Source of the DNA: an uncultured Bacteroidales bacterium
Lineage (GTDB): Bacteria; Bacteroidota; Bacteroidia; Bacteroidales; P3
Length of the DNA stretch: 64,000 nucleotides
Assembly (NCBI GenBank): GCA_900317285.1
Contig: ONGA01000010.1
Location: forward strand, 62,001-126,000
Direction: 5' to 3'
In this document: piece by piece, positions 35,347-43,965 of the stretch
Numbering within the stretch: position 1 is the first letter of the stretch
Layout of the letters: each line of letters begins with the position of its first letter
Made by a program: the position numbers and the translations under genes
Notes under the pieces: generated by a model
What the model was told of the DNA's origin: nothing
Seen by the model: only the letters and a program-made list of their open reading frames with translations
Database searches by the model: none

Positions 35347-36108
35347 ATGAAAAAGACCATTCTTCTGATGGCAACATGCGCCCTGATGGGGACAGCCGCC
35401 GCTCAGGACATCCAAATCAAGAAAGGCAAGGTCACCATGACCGAGGCCCAATACAACGAACTCCGCGCCAAAGCCGACGCCTACGATAAAATGATTGCTG
35501 CACCCGCCAAGTTCAACGACTCGGCCTCCTACGCCATCGGCCGCGACATCTTCAAGCAGTGGGACGCCCAGCAGCTGGGCATCGACGGCCACTTCGCCGG
35601 CCTGGCCATGATTGAGTGCGCCGCCAAGCAGAGCCGCCTCGACGATGCCGCCGCCACACCGCTCCTCCAGCGTTTCCAGCAGGAATTCGAGCTGCGCAAC
35701 AACGCCGCGGCACGCGAGAACATCAGAAAGGGCGAAGAATACATGCGCCAAATCAGCAACAACAAGAGCGTCTACACCACCAAGAGCGGTCTGAAATACC
35801 GCCGCGTGAAAGAGGGCAACGGCAAACGCCCCAAAGCCACCGACAAGGTGAAGGTGCACTACACCGGCAAGCTCATTGACGGCAAAGTGTTCGACAGCAG
35901 CGTGGAACGCGGCGCCCCCATGACCTTCCCCCTGAACCAGGTGATTCCCGGCTGGACCGAAGGCCTCCAGCTGATGGATGAAGGCTCGAAATACCTCCTC
36001 TATGTGCCCTACAACCTCGGCTACGGCACCCGCGACATGGGCAACATCCCCGCAGGCTCCACTCTCGTATTCGAGATTGAACTGCTCGAAATCAACCCCG
36101 AGAAATAG
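35347..36108 (+). CDS. FKBP-type peptidyl-prolyl isomerase, exported
   Basis: A 253-residue protein starting at ATG 35347 (signal peptide MKKTILLMATCALMGTAAAQ). An N-terminal helical dimerisation domain (about 40-140), as in FkpA/Mip, precedes the FKBP domain (about 150-250). Active-site features are KVHYTGKLIDGKVFDSS (about 174-190), FPLNQVIPGWTEGLQLM (about 197-213) and YGTRDMGNIPAGSTLVFE (about 227-244). It should catalyse prolyl isomerisation and assist folding in the periplasm. It lies 4 bp before aroC. The longer open frame upstream overlaps buk in another frame and is not real. Confidence 0.93.
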   Translation: MKKTILLMATCALMGTAAAQDIQIKKGKVTMTEAQYNELRAKADAYDKMIAAPAKFNDSASYAIGRDIFKQWDAQQLGIDGHFAGLAMIECAAKQSRLDDAAATPLLQRFQQEFELRNNAAARENIRKGEEYMRQISNNKSVYTTKSGLKYRRVKEGNGKRPKATDKVKVHYTGKLIDGKVFDSSVERGAPMTFPLNQVIPGWTEGLQLMDEGSKYLLYVPYNLGYGTRDMGNIPAGSTLVFEIELLEINPEK

Positions 36109-36111
36109 TCG

Positions 36112-37023
36112 ATGAACACTTTCGGCGAAAAATTCAGACTGACCACCTACGGCGAGTCCCACGGTCCCGCCGTGGGTGGCATCATCGACGGCTGTCCCGC
36201 CGGCATTGCCGTCGACCTCGACGCCATACGACGCGATTTGGCGCGCCGCCGCAACGGCGCACCGCGCCAGGAAGAGGACGACATCCAGTTCCTTTCGGGC
36301 TTGCGCGACGGCATCACCCTCGGCACCCCCATCGCATTCGAGATTCCCAATCGCGATGCCCACCCTGACGACTATGCCAACCTCGAGCACCTTTTCCGCC
36401 CGGGACATGCCGACTTCACCTATTTCAAGAAATATGGCCTCCGCGAGTATCGCGGCAGCGGACGGGCTTCTGCGCGTGAAACCGTTGTGCGTGTGGTGGC
36501 AGGCTCCCTCGCCAAACAGCTGCTCAACGGCATCGCCATCTCCACCTCGGTCCATGTCGACCCCGCTGCCGAGCAGTCGGGCGACACCTACGGTGGCACC
36601 GTGCAATGCACCGTCACCGGCCTGCCCATCGGCTTAGGAGAGCCCATTTTCGGCAAACTCAATGCCCACCTGGCGTTCGCCATGCTTTCCATACCGTCGG
36701 CGATAGGTTTTGAGATGGGTTCCGGATTCTCCACCGCACAAATGACCGGCAGCGAGTACATCGACCGTTGGAACCCCGATGGCTCCACCCGTACAAACCA
36801 CTGCGGTGGTGTGCAGGGAGGCATCAGCAACGGCATGCCCGTGGAGTTCCGTGTGGCATTCCACCCCGTGGTCTCGCTCCCCCACCCCGTCGAATGCCTG
36901 CATGAAGACGGATCGCTGCACACCCTCACCATCGGTGGGCGGCACGACCTCTGCCAGGTATACCGCGCCGCCGTGGTGGTCGAGGCAATGACGGCACTCA
37001 CATTGGCAAATTATCTTTTATAA
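36112..37023 (+). CDS. aroC: Chorismate synthase, unusually short
   Basis: A 303-residue protein. Family signatures remain: TYGESHGPAVGGIIDG (about 11-26), RPGHADFTYFKKYGLREYRG (about 97-116), GRASARET (about 119-126), GVQGGISNGM (about 236-245) and GRHDLCQVYRA (about 280-290). Usual length is about 350-360. The main shortening is between AKQLLNGIAIS and GDTYGGTVQCTV, where about 45 residues of the central segment found in E. coli AroC are missing; a few more are missing after the LARRRNG motif. The FMN and substrate residues I can identify are retained. It makes chorismate from EPSP. Whether the compact form is fully active is unknown. Confidence 0.88.
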   Translation: MNTFGEKFRLTTYGESHGPAVGGIIDGCPAGIAVDLDAIRRDLARRRNGAPRQEEDDIQFLSGLRDGITLGTPIAFEIPNRDAHPDDYANLEHLFRPGHADFTYFKKYGLREYRGSGRASARETVVRVVAGSLAKQLLNGIAISTSVHVDPAAEQSGDTYGGTVQCTVTGLPIGLGEPIFGKLNAHLAFAMLSIPSAIGFEMGSGFSTAQMTGSEYIDRWNPDGSTRTNHCGGVQGGISNGMPVEFRVAFHPVVSLPHPVECLHEDGSLHTLTIGGRHDLCQVYRAAVVVEAMTALTLANYLL

Positions 37024-37026
37024 TTA

Positions 37027-37806
37027 ATGAATATGAGATTCAGAATCAACATCATTCTCTGCGCCTGCCTCCTCTTGCTGTCGGCAAGCGCATGCAAACG
37101 CAATTCGTTCACCATCTGCGGCACCATCGACGGTGGCGCCGGAAAGACCCTCTGGCTCGAGGAAATTGCTCCCGACGGCCCTGTCTTTATCGACTCTATC
37201 CCTCTTGACAGCAAGGGCCATTTCAAGTACACCTACAAGATGCCCTATCGCAGCATGTTCAACCTGCATGTCTCCGAAAACAACTTCATTGTCACCCTGC
37301 CCGACTATGGCGAAAAGGTCGAGGTAAACGGATCCTGGGAAAGCCTTTCAACCACCTACAGCGTCAAGGGCTCGCCCGAAAGCCTCCTGCTCTGGCAGCT
37401 CCAGCAGTACACCAACGACGGCGCTACTGTCCTGAACCGACTCATCGACACCACCGAACACTACTCTGCCCTGCTTGCCGCAGGAATGGTCGACGAGTCC
37501 GTCACGCTTGCCAAGAAAGACGAGACCGACTCCATCTACCGTGAGACCTTCCGTGAACAGCAGGACCTCATCTGTCATTTCATTGAAGAGAACAAAGGCT
37601 CGCTCTCCACCTTGATAGCCCTTTACAAGCCTTTCAACAACCGTCCGCTCCTCAATCCTCAAGCACCGAATACCATGGACTACTTCGACATGGTGCTCGA
37701 AGGTTTGGAGGAAACCATGCCCGACAATCCCCATACCGCGCACTTCAAAATCACCACCGAGCATCTTCGCAGCGCAGTGATGCGACAACAAGAGCAAGAA
37801 CAATAA
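37027..37806 (+). CDS. DUF4369 lipoprotein without thioredoxin domain
   Basis: A 259-residue lipoprotein (LLLLSASAC lipobox, Cys about 17). The N-terminal half has the DUF4369 beta sandwich: FTICGTIDGGAGKTLWLEEI, then FIDSIPLDSKGHFKYTYKM. The C-terminal half is helical. In Bacteroidota DUF4369 is often fused to a TlpA/AhpC-like thioredoxin domain, but no CxxC motif is present here. The gene is 3 bp after aroC and followed by a strong bidirectional terminator. The function is unknown. Confidence 0.75.
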   Translation: MNMRFRINIILCACLLLLSASACKRNSFTICGTIDGGAGKTLWLEEIAPDGPVFIDSIPLDSKGHFKYTYKMPYRSMFNLHVSENNFIVTLPDYGEKVEVNGSWESLSTTYSVKGSPESLLLWQLQQYTNDGATVLNRLIDTTEHYSALLAAGMVDESVTLAKKDETDSIYRETFREQQDLICHFIEENKGSLSTLIALYKPFNNRPLLNPQAPNTMDYFDMVLEGLEETMPDNPHTAHFKITTEHLRSAVMRQQEQEQ

Positions 37807-37812
37807 ATAACA

Positions 37813-37845
37813 AGAGCGCCCGCCGAATGGCGGGCGCTCTGTTTA
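37813..37845. terminator. Bidirectional terminator between convergent genes
   Basis: Perfect 12-bp stem AGAGCGCCCGCC (37813-37824) and GGCGGGCGCTCT (37829-37840) with a GAAT tetraloop, GTTTAT on the plus side and ATTTATT on the minus side. Confidence 0.9.
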
Positions 37846-37857
37846 TCATGCTTCCTG

Positions 37858-39969
37858 TTATTTTTTCAGCCACTGGTCGAACCAGTCGATGAAGTTGCGA
37901 TGCCATAGGAGGCTGTTCTGGGGCTTCAACACCCAGTGGGTCTCATCGGGGAAGTAGAGATAGCGGCTGGGAATGTGACGCATCTGGGCGGCATTGTAGG
38001 CAGCCATACCCTCGCTGGCGACGATGCGGAAGTCAAACTCGGAATGGATGACACAGATGGGGGTGTTCCATTTGTCGACGAAGAGGTGCGGTGAATTGCT
38101 GTAGCTCTTCTTGATTTGCGGGTTGTTCCAATCCCAGTAGGGACCACCCAGATCCCAGTTGTCAAACCACATCTCCTCGGTCTCGAGGTACTGCTGCTCG
38201 AAGTTGAACATGCCGTTGTGGGCGAGGAAAGCCTTGAAACGGCGACCCTCGTCGTAGCCCTTCACGTCGTGGTTGTGTCCAGCGAGCCAGTAGATGCTGT
38301 AGCCGCCGAAGGAGGCACCACAGGCACCAATGCGCTCACGGTCAATCTGTTTGAAGTTGTTGGCAAAATAGTCGGTGGCACTCATGTAGTCCTGCATGCA
38401 GAGTCCGCCGTAGTCGCCGCTGATTTCCTCAAGCCATTCCATGCCGAAACCGGGGCATCCGCGGCGGTTGGGGGCGATGACGAAGTAGCCGGCGCCGGAT
38501 ATCACCTCGAAATTCCAACGGGTGCTCCAGAACTGGCTGACAATATTCTGGGGACCGCCCTCGCAGAAGAGCAGCGCGGGATAGGTCTTGGTGCTGTCAT
38601 AGTCGTAAGGATAGATAAGCCAGGTGAGCATCTCCTTGCCGTCAACAGTCTTGATCCAGTAAGGCTCAGTCTTGCCCATGCGCACTTGCGAGAGGATATC
38701 GTCGTTGAAGGTGGAGAGCTTCTTGCCCTCGGATTTGTCGTCGCTGAGGTTGTAGGCGTAGAGGGTGGCGGGGTACTGGATGCTGACTTGCGAAGCAAAG
38801 ATTTTCTCGCCATTCATCTGGAAACTGTTAATGTCGTGCATACCGGCAGAGACCTGACGGATTGCTTTGGTCTCGCGGTTGAAAGCAAACACCTCAAGAG
38901 TGCCACGGTACATGACAACAGCGGCCAGTTCCTTGTCATCCTTGCTCCAGCTGATGCCGCTGACACCATAGTCAAAGTTCTCGGTGAGGTCGGTCTTGAT
39001 ACCGCTGGCGAGATCCATGACCATGAGTCGCAGCTTGTCGCTCTCGTAGCCGTCACGTTCCATGCTCTCCCACGCAATCATCTTGCCATCATGGCTGAAC
39101 ACGGGGTTCTGGTCATAGCCCATAATGCCTTCGCTGATATTGCGGGTGGTTCCATCTTCTATGTCATAAAGGAAGATGTCGCTATTAGTGGAGTGGGCGT
39201 AATCGTAGCCGGTCTTTTTGCGGCAGGTGTAGGCAAGAGTCTTGCTGTCGGGGCTGAAGTTATACTGCTCGGTACCGCCCCAGGGACGCATAGGTGTCTC
39301 ATAGGGTTCGCTGCCGAGGATGTCAACAGCCTTCTCCATCACAGCCTTGCCGTTTTCGACAGGAACGACATAAATGCGCGGAATCTCATCCACCCAGTTG
39401 TCCCAATGACGATACATGAGGTCTTCATTGATACGTCCGGTGGTTTTGTCCAGACCTTCGTAAAGTTTGTTGAGATTCTCGGGACGCTCAACAGGAATAG
39501 TGGAGATGTAGGCTATGGTTTTGCCGTCGGGAGACAGTTTGAAACCTTCAAAGCCACGCTCGCACTCGGCAACAACCGTTTCCTTCCTGCTGTCGAGATT
39601 CATCGAGAGAATTTGATTGCCACGACAGAACATGATGGTGTTGTCATCATACCACACAGGACTGAACTCGGATGCGGCCGTCGTTGTCAGTCGCACACCA
39701 TCCCCGCCCTCGGCAGGCATCAAGTAAAGTTCTGCATTGTTCTTGTTCTGCTCCATGTCGGTATAACGCACGGTGTAGAGCACCTGGCTGCCGTCGGGAC
39801 TGACAGCATACTCGCTCATCACACCCAAGCTCCACATTACCTCGGGAGTGAAGCGACCGTCAGCAACGGTGATTTGCGGTTTCTCAATCACCTGCTCCTC
39901 CGGAGCTTTCTTTTGGCATGCAGCAAAACAAAGCGAGGCTGCTGCCAGTGTTAGTAATGTCTTTTTCAT
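37858..39969 (-). CDS. S9 family prolyl oligopeptidase-type dipeptidyl peptidase (DPP5-like)
   Basis: A 703-residue protein. A signal with a lipobox (SLCFAAC, Cys 18) makes it a likely lipoprotein. A beta-propeller (about 45-420) precedes an alpha/beta hydrolase domain (about 430-700). The catalytic Ser lies in ACGASFGGYS (about 559-568), with the triad Asp in HSEFDFRIV (about 644-652) and His in DETHWVLKP (about 677-685). Porphyromonas DPP5 has a similar layout and releases N-terminal dipeptides in the periplasm for amino-acid fermentation. The specificity here is inferred only. Confidence 0.9.
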   Translation of the reverse strand: MKKTLLTLAAASLCFAACQKKAPEEQVIEKPQITVADGRFTPEVMWSLGVMSEYAVSPDGSQVLYTVRYTDMEQNKNNAELYLMPAEGGDGVRLTTTAASEFSPVWYDDNTIMFCRGNQILSMNLDSRKETVVAECERGFEGFKLSPDGKTIAYISTIPVERPENLNKLYEGLDKTTGRINEDLMYRHWDNWVDEIPRIYVVPVENGKAVMEKAVDILGSEPYETPMRPWGGTEQYNFSPDSKTLAYTCRKKTGYDYAHSTNSDIFLYDIEDGTTRNISEGIMGYDQNPVFSHDGKMIAWESMERDGYESDKLRLMVMDLASGIKTDLTENFDYGVSGISWSKDDKELAAVVMYRGTLEVFAFNRETKAIRQVSAGMHDINSFQMNGEKIFASQVSIQYPATLYAYNLSDDKSEGKKLSTFNDDILSQVRMGKTEPYWIKTVDGKEMLTWLIYPYDYDSTKTYPALLFCEGGPQNIVSQFWSTRWNFEVISGAGYFVIAPNRRGCPGFGMEWLEEISGDYGGLCMQDYMSATDYFANNFKQIDRERIGACGASFGGYSIYWLAGHNHDVKGYDEGRRFKAFLAHNGMFNFEQQYLETEEMWFDNWDLGGPYWDWNNPQIKKSYSNSPHLFVDKWNTPICVIHSEFDFRIVASEGMAAYNAAQMRHIPSRYLYFPDETHWVLKPQNSLLWHRNFIDWFDQWLKK

Positions 39970-39992
39970 TTATTATATATTTACATTAATAT

Positions 39993-40853
39993 TTATTTCA
40001 GCAGTACCTGGTCCCTGGGGCTCAGCGGGGTACGCACGTCAATGCCATAGAAGTTGAAACCTTCGGCACCGGGCTCGACGATATCTATCTTCTGGACATT
40101 CTCCGGTAGAGGCTCAAATGTAATGGTATAGATTCGCACATCATACCCTCCCCAGTTATGGGCAAAGTCGGTATACTCAGGATACAAGGTGATACCCTCA
40201 ACAGCTTTCATCGCCATGCGCTTTCCGTCGGAGCAGTCACGGATAAACACATCCGGATGGATACAGATGCCCTTGTCATTGGTTGGACGGTGCTTCGGAG
40301 TACGCGGCATATATCCAAAAAACACCTTCGTCTCCGTCTTGGTGATTTCGATACGTTCAATGCGTATCACCTCTGCGGCAGGCGAACGTCTCTCCACAAA
40401 GGGGAAATCCAGCGTACGCGGAATGCGGGGCTTCAGGTCAAGCATGTTTTTGTCAATCTTTTGCGCCACATTGTCATTACCCTCAGATTCTCTTTTGCGC
40501 TGGAGGTTGGATTCCACCCCATAGCATTTCATGTCTTCGCTGAAGGCAAAACGCAAAGTACCGGCGGGAGCACCCTTTTCTTTAGTGGAACTGTTGCGCA
40601 TCTCATAACGGCTGTACAATGCCTGGGCTTCTCCAGTAAGCGTAGCCGAATTGTACGTAATGAATGTGCCGTTACGACGATCGTGGAATGTAGCATCGGG
40701 CAATCCGTATTCTGCAACAATGTCATAGTAGGACTTGCCCATATAGACATTTTCCAAATCGGCATCTGCACTAACATAGCGTGTCCCCCAACAGGAGGTG
40801 AGGAGAAGTGCAATTGCTGCACAGAACAATAATGTGGTTTTATGCATATCCAT
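39993..40853 (-). CDS. Bacteroidales lipoprotein of unknown function
   Basis: A 286-residue protein. The signal peptide with lipobox (LLLTSC, Cys about 21) is followed by WGTRYVSADADLE. Its central part has a SmpA/OmlA-like YMGKSYYDIVAEYGLPDA pattern (about 37-54), common in envelope lipoproteins. The C-terminal half is beta-rich, ending PLSPRDQVLLK. No catalytic motif is visible. The start may be Met3 (MHKTTLL). It is 10 bp upstream of the MORN-protein stop on the leftward strand's order and 23 bp from the DPP5-like gene, so it may be co-transcribed. Confidence 0.65.
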   Translation of the reverse strand: MDMHKTTLLFCAAIALLLTSCWGTRYVSADADLENVYMGKSYYDIVAEYGLPDATFHDRRNGTFITYNSATLTGEAQALYSRYEMRNSSTKEKGAPAGTLRFAFSEDMKCYGVESNLQRKRESEGNDNVAQKIDKNMLDLKPRIPRTLDFPFVERRSPAAEVIRIERIEITKTETKVFFGYMPRTPKHRPTNDKGICIHPDVFIRDCSDGKRMAMKAVEGITLYPEYTDFAHNWGGYDVRIYTITFEPLPENVQKIDIVEPGAEGFNFYGIDVRTPLSPRDQVLLK

Positions 40854-40863
40854 ATCTGTTTTA

Positions 40864-41490
40864 TTATTCTTGATTTACAAGTTGATCCGCATGAAAAGTG
40901 CCCTTTATTTCAACACCTTCTTTTGTCACGTAGGTACCCTGCCCCTCACGTTGGTCATTAAGCCAAAAGCCGCTATATGAGGAACCGTCAGAATAAACGA
41001 TGGTTCCCTGCCCAGTCAGGTGCCACTGGTAAAAATCACCTTCATACCGGTCTCCATTTGCCCATACCTTGATGCCACGACCTGTGGCCATACCGTTGAC
41101 AAAAGGTCCTTCATAGCGTGTACCATCTGCCCAAAGGAAGTAGCCCACACCCGTACGTGAGCCATCTTTCCAATCACCTTCCATCATGTCGCCATTGGGC
41201 CAACGGTAGATGCCATGTCCCTTGATATCGCCGTTTTTCCATTGCCCATTATAGGTGCCACCGGTAACCCAATAATAGGTGCCGATACCATCCATGGTTC
41301 CTTTTTTCCATTGTCCTTCATAGCGGTCTCCGGAAACCCATGTCATGGTTCCGTCCCCATTGCGACGTCCCTTGCCGTCACGCTGTCCTGAATAAAAGGA
41401 GCCGTCGTCATAATAGGTTGTTTCACGCACTTGTGCTACAGCCATAGACCCGATTAATAGTATCAATATTATAAATGATATCTTCTTCAT
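40864..41490 (-). CDS. Exported MORN-repeat protein
   Basis: A 208-residue protein. The start is placed at ATG 41490 because the next residues are a good signal peptide (MKKISFIILILLIGSMAVAQ). About eight MORN repeats of 23 residues follow (DGSFYSGQRDGKGRRNGDGT, GDRYEGQWKKGTMDGIGTYY and so on, about 30-205). MORN repeats form beta-hairpin arrays that bind membranes or proteins. It is 22 bp downstream of the glycosyltransferase gene. Function is unknown; periplasmic location is inferred from the signal peptide. Confidence 0.88.
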   Translation of the reverse strand: MKKISFIILILLIGSMAVAQVRETTYYDDGSFYSGQRDGKGRRNGDGTMTWVSGDRYEGQWKKGTMDGIGTYYWVTGGTYNGQWKNGDIKGHGIYRWPNGDMMEGDWKDGSRTGVGYFLWADGTRYEGPFVNGMATGRGIKVWANGDRYEGDFYQWHLTGQGTIVYSDGSSYSGFWLNDQREGQGTYVTKEGVEIKGTFHADQLVNQE

Positions 41491-41512
41491 TTTCAACTTG
41501 TTTTTTAGAATA

Positions 41513-42421
41513 TTAATCTTCCGAGTAGTGCATTTTACGGATAAAAATAGCCAAACGATAGAATTCAAATTGGGAGAGCGTGATGGCTTTTCCCCCTACG
41601 AAATGCGATTCGAGCAGGGAATTGAATAATTTAAAGAGGAAATTCACGAAGCCTTGCAAATGCATGTTTCGTATGGTAGCGTATCTACGAAGCAGTTTCA
41701 GCGAATGACATAGGCGCTGGTCCTCCCATAGAATATCATAAGCTTTGACAAGATTCTCAACCTCTATGACAGTATTGTGCAGGAACTCGGCATTTGTCTC
41801 CACATTGCCACAAGTCACAGAATTTTCAATGTGCAGAATAGGGATTCTTTTTTGCTGCAATCCGTATGCATATATGGCATCGTCGCATCCAAGTTCGTCG
41901 AGAAAAGAGTCAAATTTATTCCTCTCCAACATCTCCCGTCTTATCATAAAATTGCAAGAAAGGAAATATTTGTAAGGATTTGCCCTACGGACATCAAGAG
42001 AGGCTACTTCATTTTTTTTGCCAAAAAGATAGTGGAGTTTGTGCTCGGCATCATTCGCACTTTTATCATATTCTCTCCCTCCAACTATCACAGAGGCATC
42101 ACTCTTAGAGACTTTCTTGTAATTTGAAAGGAAATCCTGCGGAATGAGAGAATCGGCATCCAGGAAGAGGAGCCATTCCCCTTGAGTGTATTTAAGAAAA
42201 AGATTTCTGGTTTTTGCCGTTCCCACATTTTCCTCGAGACGGAGATAGGTGGCTATCTCCCCAATACCCTTGTTCTGTTTAAAATTGTATCCTGTAGAGT
42301 AGTCATCAATGCATACAATCTCAAAATCGTCATCAAATTTCATCTGGTGAATTTGATTGACAAGTCGTCTAACCAATGGATAGGCATAATAATTGTGGAT
42401 AGGTATGCAGATAGATATCAT
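41513..42421 (-). CDS. Family 2 glycosyltransferase, soluble
   Basis: A 302-residue GT-A protein: ISICIPIHNYYAYPLVRRLV (start), CIDDYSTG (about 36-43), LLFLDADSLIPQDF (about 88-101, the DxD-type motif) and a later acceptor region with DELGCDDAIYAYGL (about 183-196). No membrane helix is present. The coding sequence is more AT-rich than neighbouring genes. It overlaps the MBL hydrolase gene by ATGA, so it is co-translated with the response regulator and hydrolase genes. The sugar and acceptor are unknown. Confidence 0.85.
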   Translation of the reverse strand: MISICIPIHNYYAYPLVRRLVNQIHQMKFDDDFEIVCIDDYSTGYNFKQNKGIGEIATYLRLEENVGTAKTRNLFLKYTQGEWLLFLDADSLIPQDFLSNYKKVSKSDASVIVGGREYDKSANDAEHKLHYLFGKKNEVASLDVRRANPYKYFLSCNFMIRREMLERNKFDSFLDELGCDDAIYAYGLQQKRIPILHIENSVTCGNVETNAEFLHNTVIEVENLVKAYDILWEDQRLCHSLKLLRRYATIRNMHLQGFVNFLFKLFNSLLESHFVGGKAITLSQFEFYRLAIFIRKMHYSED

Positions 42422-43185
42422 ATTTCAACAGACAAGTTATCATAGGCGAGGTGTACTCCCTCCGGTAGTTCCTTCTCGACAAGGTCATACAATCCCAACT
42501 CATGGCTTATGTGTGTTAGGAACGCTTGCTTGGGTTTAACTTTTTCAATAATATCAAGCGCCTCAGGCAGACAATAATGTGACCAGTGTTTTTCTCTCCG
42601 CAAGGCATTTAAGACAAGAAGTCTTACCCCTTGAAGTTTTTTCATTTCCTTCGGCTCGATGTAATTGGCGTCAGTGATATATGCCAGATCCCCTATGCGA
42701 TAGCCAAGGATGGGAAGGTTTTTGTGCATCACCTTAATGGGTACAACCTCAATCCCTGGGACTGGTACGAATGAAGACTCGCCATCTATCTCATGGAGAT
42801 TAGCCTCGGGAAGTCCGGGATAATCATGTGGAGCAAAAATATAATGGTAGTCCCGCAAGAGCGTTTCCTGCGCAGGGGCATTAAGATAAAGTTGCATGGG
42901 TCCCTGCTGAACATAATTGAATGCACGTATGTCGTCAATCCCGGCCACATGGTCTCGGTGAGCATGTGTGATTAGAATGGCGTCAAGAGAGGTTACTCTG
43001 TTACGAAGCATCTGCTGACGGAAGTCTGGACCTATGTCAATAAGGATACGCTTGTCCGAAACTTCTATAAGTGCAGAGGTGCGAAGTCTTCTGTCCCTTT
43101 CGTCAGCAGAATGACACACACCACACGGGCATGCTATGACTGGCACACCCTGCGATGTTCCCGTGCCAAGAAAGGTGATTTTCAT
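42418..43185 (-). CDS. PhnP-like MBL-fold metallohydrolase
   Basis: A 255-residue metallo-beta-lactamase-fold protein. It has TFLGTGTSQGVPVIACPCGVC near the start, with a Cys cluster that binds structural zinc in PhnP, and the metal motif THAHRDH (about 75-81) plus DIGPD earlier. Further ligands are D in ITDAN (about 169-173) and THISHE (about 228-233). PhnP is a cyclic phosphodiesterase; related enzymes act on other phosphodiesters or in cofactor pathways. The gene overlaps both neighbours by 4 bp. Substrate is unknown. Confidence 0.85.
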   Translation of the reverse strand: MKITFLGTGTSQGVPVIACPCGVCHSADERDRRLRTSALIEVSDKRILIDIGPDFRQQMLRNRVTSLDAILITHAHRDHVAGIDDIRAFNYVQQGPMQLYLNAPAQETLLRDYHYIFAPHDYPGLPEANLHEIDGESSFVPVPGIEVVPIKVMHKNLPILGYRIGDLAYITDANYIEPKEMKKLQGVRLLVLNALRREKHWSHYCLPEALDIIEKVKPKQAFLTHISHELGLYDLVEKELPEGVHLAYDNLSVEI

Positions 43186-43874
43186 TCCTTGTGTGTAAGC
43201 TTGAATCCTACACCGTGAACATTGACAATTTCAACGGTGGGGTCGGCTTTGAGGTATTTTCTGAGTTTGGTAATATACACATCCATGGAACGTGCCGCAA
43301 AGTAAGAATCATCTTTCCAGATACGCTGGAGTGTAGTGTTGCGGTCAACCAACTGGTTAAAATTGACAGCAAAAATACGAAGAAGGTCACTTTCTTTGGC
43401 TGTAAGGCGCTGGACATCATCACCGATGGTAAGGGTCTGATGGGAATAGTCGAAAGTGAATCCACCAATGCGGAAAAGGTTCTTGTCAGGACGGTCTTCA
43501 TTGAAAGAGCGACGCATCGTGGCGTTGAGGCGGGCCAGGAGCTCTTCCATGGAGAAGGGCTTGGTGATGTAGTCGTCAGCACCCACCTCGAAGCCCTTCA
43601 ATTTGTCTTCCTCAAGATTCTTGGCAGTGAGGAAGATTATCGGGACTTTCTTGTCGATACGACGAATTTCTTTTGCAACGGTAAAACCGTCCTTAATGGG
43701 CATCATGACATCCAAGATACATGCATCCACATCCTCGGTGTCAAACAGATTCAAGGCATCGTCTCCATCTTTCGCCCAAGCGACAGTATAGCCTTTCTGG
43801 GTGAGATAGGCTTTCAGAATGGTTCCCAAATTAGGATCATCCTCGGCAACTAAAAGTTTAATTCCCAGATTCAT
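43182..43874 (-). CDS. OmpR-family response regulator, RprY-like
   Basis: A 230-residue protein: receiver domain (about 5-120) with the acidic pair AEDDP (about 10-14), the phosphorylated Asp in CILDVMMPIKDG (about 52-63), LTAKN and TKPF. A winged-helix DNA-binding domain follows (about 135-228, RLTAKESDLLRIFAVNFNQL and RSMDVYITKLRKYLKAD). It resembles RprY of Bacteroidales. No histidine kinase is in the window, so it is an orphan here. The MBL hydrolase and glycosyltransferase genes downstream overlap it and may be its own operon rather than its targets. Confidence 0.92.
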   Translation of the reverse strand: MNLGIKLLVAEDDPNLGTILKAYLTQKGYTVAWAKDGDDALNLFDTEDVDACILDVMMPIKDGFTVAKEIRRIDKKVPIIFLTAKNLEEDKLKGFEVGADDYITKPFSMEELLARLNATMRRSFNEDRPDKNLFRIGGFTFDYSHQTLTIGDDVQRLTAKESDLLRIFAVNFNQLVDRNTTLQRIWKDDSYFAARSMDVYITKLRKYLKADPTVEIVNVHGVGFKLTHKE

Positions 43875-43965
43875 ATCGCATTATTTTTTGGTTGTTTACA
43901 TAATTATTTGTACCTTAATAACTCATTTTCTTGTGTTTTATTGTACAAATGTTAAAATTTTTATG

